This document shows, piece by piece, positions 45,603-49,409 of a DNA stretch of 49,409 bases. The notes under the pieces were generated by a model. That model saw only the letters and a program-made list of their open reading frames with translations. It made no database searches and was not told the origin of the DNA. Position 1 is the stretch's first letter. Each line of letters starts with the position of its first letter. The position numbers and the translations under genes are program-made. This stretch comes from a virus: the IMG/VR virus record IMGVR_UViG_3300047408_000062, positions 1 through 49,409 of that record; one strand, 5' to 3'.

Positions 45603-45929
45603 ATGCAACCACCTATCGTCACGGTCACAGGATCCTTCACCTACAAGAACAACGAGCCGGTCCAGGGCCTGGTCCGGTTCACTCCCAGCAGGCTCTGGGT
45701 GGTGCAGGGCGGCATCACCTGGGCCTGTCTGGCTCCCGAGGTCTACCTCTCCGGGGACGGCAGCTTCGTGGTGGAGGTGACGCCCACCGACGCCGATCCG
45801 ATCTGGTGGCGGTACCTGGTGGAGACGCCTGCAGGGCGTTGGGAGGTCTCGGTCACCGGATCGGAGACTGGACACACCTTGAGAGAGTTGGTCGGTGAGC
45901 ATCGTTCTGGGCCGAGCGCCCCGCAGTGA
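45603..45929 (+). CDS. small beta-rich tail/virion protein
   Basis: 108 residues. Strands TVTGSFTYKNNEPVQGLVRFTP, SFVVEVTPTDAD and RYLVETPAGRWEVSV form a carboxypeptidase-regulatory/prealbumin-like beta-sandwich, often seen in phage tail accessory proteins. Its end overlaps TerL by 35 bases. Confidence 0.65.
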   Translation: MQPPIVTVTGSFTYKNNEPVQGLVRFTPSRLWVVQGGITWACLAPEVYLSGDGSFVVEVTPTDADPIWWRYLVETPAGRWEVSVTGSETGHTLRELVGEHRSGPSAPQ

Positions 45930-47397
45930 CGACGAGCTGTACGAGGTAGTCCGCTCCCTCTGGGGTATCACGATCCCCCGACACAAGGTCTGCTCAGACC
46001 ACGACGCACCCTTCGACGCCTTCGCCACCGCCTACTTCAACCGAGAGCCGCAGATCCTCATCCACGGCTCTCGTGGTCTGTCCGGGAAGTCGAGGCTGCT
46101 CTCCATCCTGGGACTGACCAAGGCAGCCATCACCGGCTCCGATGTGAACATCGTGGGCGGCTCCCTGAACCAGTCGATCAACATCCACAACACCATCCGC
46201 GACGCCTGGGAGCACAGCAACGCGCCCGCGTACCTGGTCAAGGAGGAGTCGGCCACCAGGATCAAGCTGACCAACAAGGCGAACATCATGCCGCTCACGG
46301 CCAGCCAGAAGACGGTCCGTGGCCCACACCCGCCCACCCTGCTGCTGGATGAGATCGACGAGATGGACCAGGGCATCTTCGATGCGGCCAAGGGCCAGCC
46401 GATGCCCCAGAAGAACTGGCGCGGGGAGATCATCCGCCCGATGACGGCGATGTCCTCCACCTGGCAGTACCCGGACAAGACCTTCGCGCACGAGTACCTG
46501 CGCTTCCAGGAGGAGAACCTCCCCATCTACACCTGGTGCTACAAGGACACCTCCAACCCGATCGACGGGTGGCTCGAGCAGGAGACGATCGACCAGAAGC
46601 GCCGGGAGATCCCCGCCGAGATGTGGCGGGTGGAGTACGACCTGGGTGAGCCCAGCATCGGATCGCGTGCCATCGACTCCGCCAGCGTGGAGAAGATGTT
46701 CTCCCTGCCCGAGCAGAGCATCCGGGAGTCCGTGTCCAAGGAGCGCCAGGTCTACCGCTTCGAGGAGCCCAAGCAGGATGCCGAGTACGTGATCGGAGCG
46801 GACTGGGCCAAGGAGCAGGACTGGACGGTGATCACGGTCTCCGACGTGACCCGGTTCCCGTGCCGGGTCGTGCACTGGTCGCGGATGCGCCGGCTGCCCT
46901 ACCCGGTGATGATCGGGGAGTTCAACAAGCTGATGAAGGAGTACAACGCCGAGGGCATCCACGACGCCACCGGGCTGGGTGCGGTGGTCGCGGACTACAT
47001 CGACCGTCGCGCGCGGGGCTTCCTGATGACCGGTGCCCAGCGGGACAACATGCTGAGCGAGTACGTCAGCTCGATCGAGAACGGTCGCTGGCTGGCCCCA
47101 CGGGTGCCGGTCTTCTACAAGGCCCACCTGTACGCCTCGGTGGACATGCTCTACGCGCGCGGGAAGGAGTTCCACCTCCCGGACGAGATCTGCTCGATGG
47201 CCCTGGGCTGGCGGCTGGTCTCCAAGCGTGCGGTGCCGGCGCACCCGGTGGTGATCGCCAGCGACCACGGTCCGACCTGGATCGAGGAGGAGATGAAGAA
47301 CAACAACGACGCGAAGCGGAAGCCCGGGAACTGGGTGGTGGGCTCGGTGCAGAACAAGTCCCAAGAGGTCGCCGAAGAGTTCAACCTGATGGTGTGA
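45895..47397 (+). CDS. terL: terminase large subunit
   Basis: 500 residues, GTG start. ATPase: Walker A variant HGSRGLSGKS (~57-66), Walker B TLLLDEIDEMDQ (~148-159), then coupling region SSTWQYPDK. Nuclease: VIGADWAKEQDWTVIT (first Asp ~302), DATGLGAVVADYID and later an acidic ASDHGPTW. It pumps DNA into the prohead and cuts it; binds the portal encoded just downstream. Confidence 0.92.
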   Translation: MSIVLGRAPRSDDELYEVVRSLWGITIPRHKVCSDHDAPFDAFATAYFNREPQILIHGSRGLSGKSRLLSILGLTKAAITGSDVNIVGGSLNQSINIHNTIRDAWEHSNAPAYLVKEESATRIKLTNKANIMPLTASQKTVRGPHPPTLLLDEIDEMDQGIFDAAKGQPMPQKNWRGEIIRPMTAMSSTWQYPDKTFAHEYLRFQEENLPIYTWCYKDTSNPIDGWLEQETIDQKRREIPAEMWRVEYDLGEPSIGSRAIDSASVEKMFSLPEQSIRESVSKERQVYRFEEPKQDAEYVIGADWAKEQDWTVITVSDVTRFPCRVVHWSRMRRLPYPVMIGEFNKLMKEYNAEGIHDATGLGAVVADYIDRRARGFLMTGAQRDNMLSEYVSSIENGRWLAPRVPVFYKAHLYASVDMLYARGKEFHLPDEICSMALGWRLVSKRAVPAHPVVIASDHGPTWIEEEMKNNNDAKRKPGNWVVGSVQNKSQEVAEEFNLMV

Positions 47398-47418
47398 CAC
47401 GGCTGAGACGATGAGGAC

Positions 47419-48165
47419 ATGAGGAGCGCCTTCGGGATCGACCACGGCGAGTTCTCCAAGGCCCGTCGTGGACCGGGCGTGACCCGGGGACGCCGTGATC
47501 CGGCCACCTCGATGGTGCCGCGCGGTGGCGGTGGGACCTACTACAACCCCACCAAGGAGCAGCGTCTCGCTTCGCAGCAGCGTCGTACCGCGCAGGCCAA
47601 GGCCTCGGTCGAGCACAAGGCGAACAAGCCGAACGTCCGGGTCGGTGGCGGCAAGAAGTACCCGCTCAAGATGGCCATGAACGAGGTCGGAGAACTGAAG
47701 GGTCTGAACCGTGTTGTCAGACATGGGACGGTGGCGGGCGCAGGTCTGCTGGCAGGAACCTACGGTGCCAACCGGTACATCAGGCACCGGGACAGCGTTC
47801 AGAAGGATGACAACCAGAACCGGGATCGAGCTCGAGTGGTGGCCTCTGGTGTCGTCGGTGGTGTGGGTGGAAAGCTACTGGCCGGTGCCGGGACGAACAT
47901 GGGCGGTCAGCTGGCCAAGGGCAAGCTGAAGCAGCGACGTGCCATGCGCGGCTCCTCCCCGAACGAGGACAAGATCTGGCGTGAGCACAAGGCGAAGTAC
48001 GCCAACCCGACCGAGCGGCATCTGAAGTACCCCAAGTCCCTGCCGGACTGGCGGGCACAGCGGCTGCTGGCCTTCAAGAACAGGCCGGCGGTGGGCAGGG
48101 GCGCGTTGATAGCTGGAGCCGGACTCGGCGCGGCCTACGGGGTGCACGAGGCGCGCAAGAAGTGA
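47419..48165 (+). CDS. basic membrane protein with AFGIDHG N-terminus
   Basis: 248 residues between TerL and portal. Starts MRSAFGIDHGEFSKARRG, the signature also found at 34065 and 34852. Gly/Ala hydrophobic segments near residues 101-118 (GTVAGAGLLAGTYGAN) and 133-155 (VVASGVVGGVGGKLLAGAG), and a final one (GALIAGAGLGAAYGVHE), lie in a strongly basic background. Possibly an internal head or DNA-associated membrane protein. Confidence 0.72.
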   Translation: MRSAFGIDHGEFSKARRGPGVTRGRRDPATSMVPRGGGGTYYNPTKEQRLASQQRRTAQAKASVEHKANKPNVRVGGGKKYPLKMAMNEVGELKGLNRVVRHGTVAGAGLLAGTYGANRYIRHRDSVQKDDNQNRDRARVVASGVVGGVGGKLLAGAGTNMGGQLAKGKLKQRRAMRGSSPNEDKIWREHKAKYANPTERHLKYPKSLPDWRAQRLLAFKNRPAVGRGALIAGAGLGAAYGVHEARKK

Positions 48166-48186
48166 CAGAGCGGGGAGACTGAGTAC

Positions 48187-49409
48187 ATGGCAGACGTGAG
48201 ACTCCCCCAGGGCGACATCTCGACCTGGGACGAGGACAACGCCGGGGACGAGGCTCCCAAGCGTGTCGGGCCTATGGAGGAGCTCGGTGTCACCGGGGTC
48301 AAGCGGGTCTCCGGGTACATCGACGAGGAGTTCCTGCCGGCGCTGCGTGGCCGCAAGGCGGTCCGGGTCTACCGGGAGATGTCGGCCAACGACTCGATGG
48401 TCGGGGCCCTGCTGTTCAGCATCGACAAGCTGCTGCGCGAGGTGGAGTGGAAGGTGCTCCCTCCCGAGCAGTCTGACCAGGGGAACGAGGCCCAGGAGTT
48501 CCTCGAGAGCTGCATGGAGGACATGTCCCACAGCTGGGACGACTTCATCGGTGAGGTGCTGAGCATGATCACCTACGGGTGGAGCTGGCACGAGATCGTC
48601 TACAAGCGCCGGCTCGGCCCCTGGCAGAAGGACCCGAAGAAGAGGAGCAAGCACAACGACGGACTGATCGGCTGGCGGAAGATGCCGATCCGTGCGCAGG
48701 AGACCCTGATGCGCTGGTCCTTCGACGAGACCGGCGGGATCCGGTCGATGATCCAGATGGCACCACCGAGGTACGCCACCACGGTGATCCCGATCGAGAA
48801 GAGCGTCCTGTTCCGCACCTCGATCGCCAAGGGAAACCCGGAGGGCGTGTCCCTGCTCCGCACGTCCTACCGGGCCTGGTACTTCAAGAAGCGCCTGGAG
48901 GAGTTCGAGGCGATCGGTGTCGAGCGCGACCTGGCCGGGATGCCGGTGGGCAAGGTGCCCGCCGACTACCTGACAGCGGCCAAGGGCACCCCGCAGGCGA
49001 AGACCGTGGATGCCTTCAAGAAGATGGTCCGGGGCGTACGGCGCGATGAGAACGAGGGCCTGGTTCTCCCCACCCAGTACGACCCGGACACCAAGCAGCC
49101 GCTGTTCGACTTCGAGCTGATGAGCTCCGGAGGCACCCGCCAGTTCGACACCAACGCGATCATCACCCGCTACGAGCAGCGGATCCTGATGAGCGTGCTG
49201 GCCGACTTCATCCTGGTCGGCCACCAGGACACCGGCTCCTACAGCCTGCACACCGACAAGACCGGCATCTTCCGGGCTGCCCTGAACGCGATCACGAAGG
49301 CCATCGCAGACACGTTGAACCGCTATGCAGTCCCCCGCCTGTTCGCGGTCAACGGGTGGAAGCTGGACGAGCTGCCGCGCTTCGAGCCCACCAACGTGGA
49401 CCCGCCGGC
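48187..49409 (+). CDS. portal protein, N-terminal part (runs off right edge)
   Basis: About 407 residues visible. Acidic N-terminus, then VRVYREMSANDSMVGALLFSIDKLLREVEW, MITYGWSWHEIVYKRR, KSVLFRTSIAKGNPEGVSLLRTSYRAWYFKK, GVERDLAGMPVGKVP and ALNAITKAIADTLNRYAVPRL. This is the layout of DUF935/Mu gp29-type portals, which form the dodecameric DNA channel. Position after TerL agrees. Confidence 0.9.
   Translation, partial: MADVRLPQGDISTWDEDNAGDEAPKRVGPMEELGVTGVKRVSGYIDEEFLPALRGRKAVRVYREMSANDSMVGALLFSIDKLLREVEWKVLPPEQSDQGNEAQEFLESCMEDMSHSWDDFIGEVLSMITYGWSWHEIVYKRRLGPWQKDPKKRSKHNDGLIGWRKMPIRAQETLMRWSFDETGGIRSMIQMAPPRYATTVIPIEKSVLFRTSIAKGNPEGVSLLRTSYRAWYFKKRLEEFEAIGVERDLAGMPVGKVPADYLTAAKGTPQAKTVDAFKKMVRGVRRDENEGLVLPTQYDPDTKQPLFDFELMSSGGTRQFDTNAIITRYEQRILMSVLADFILVGHQDTGSYSLHTDKTGIFRAALNAITKAIADTLNRYAVPRLFAVNGWKLDELPRFEPTNVDPP

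Noticed and set aside
45994-47787. 597-codon minus-strand ORF
   Set aside because: Antisense to TerL, whose plus frame carries the ATPase and nuclease motifs.

Overview
This window is a piece of a large, high-G+C, double-stranded DNA tailed phage, most likely one that infects an Actinobacterium. Support for that host group: a WhiB-family iron-sulphur regulator, several small Cys-rich families common in actinophages, GTG/TTG starts, and dense packing with ATGA, GTGA and TGATG stop/start overlaps. The host genus cannot be fixed from the sequence. Both ends are cut: an AAA+ ATPase runs off the left edge and the portal gene off the right edge. No integrase or immunity repressor is recognisable, so lifestyle is open.

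Left arm (1-15514, minus strand): about 39 small genes read leftward. Most are unknown; many are zinc-ribbon, membrane or coiled-coil proteins, and two families are locally duplicated. The arm is divided by intrinsic terminators and by promoters with a shared phage-specific sequence. Many genes are preceded by a recurring start-associated sequence, CAACCATGAAAGGAAC or a close variant.

Control region (15515-15999, minus strand): no protein gene. It holds a consensus promoter that drives a roughly 200-nt non-coding RNA ending in a UUCG terminator. A second promoter then drives a 5' hairpin and a tRNA-like RNA whose anticodon arm is too short to be a normal tRNA. A strong terminator lies before the first left-arm gene.

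Receptor-binding cassette (15996-19434): leftward genes for a beta-sandwich tail protein, a collagen-like fibre, a LamG/lectin-like protein and a small protein. Diverging rightward are a membrane protein and a membrane-anchored collagen-like protein. A 13-bp perfect inverted repeat that carries both Shine-Dalgarno sequences separates the two directions.

Replication and nucleotide-processing block (19927-33705, plus strand): DnaB-like helicase, TOPRIM primase, a zinc-containing gp32-type ssDNA-binding protein, DNA polymerase III alpha, HNH and Cas4/RecB-like nucleases, two endonuclease/exonuclease/phosphatase (EEP) fold proteins on either side of a ribbon-helix-helix regulator with five iterated operator-like sites, a secreted RTX-like protein, a RuvC-like resolvase and a WhiB regulator. 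Several 25-50 residue membrane or zinc-ribbon proteins lie between them.

Structural, lysis and packaging block (33545-49409, plus strand): probable small terminase, tail/fibre genes including a 2,327-residue collagen-containing fibre, M23 peptidase, holin, large terminase and portal. The order tail fibres, lysis, TerL, portal is unusual. Three proteins in this block share an N-terminal signature around AFG-V/I-D/E-HG.

Together the genes give the phage its own replisome core, a set of nucleases, a multi-part adsorption apparatus and RNA-level control of the leftward early-type genes. The most novel material is the control region (ncRNA plus tRNA-like RNA), the promoter and start-associated motifs, and the operator cluster at 30606-30706.
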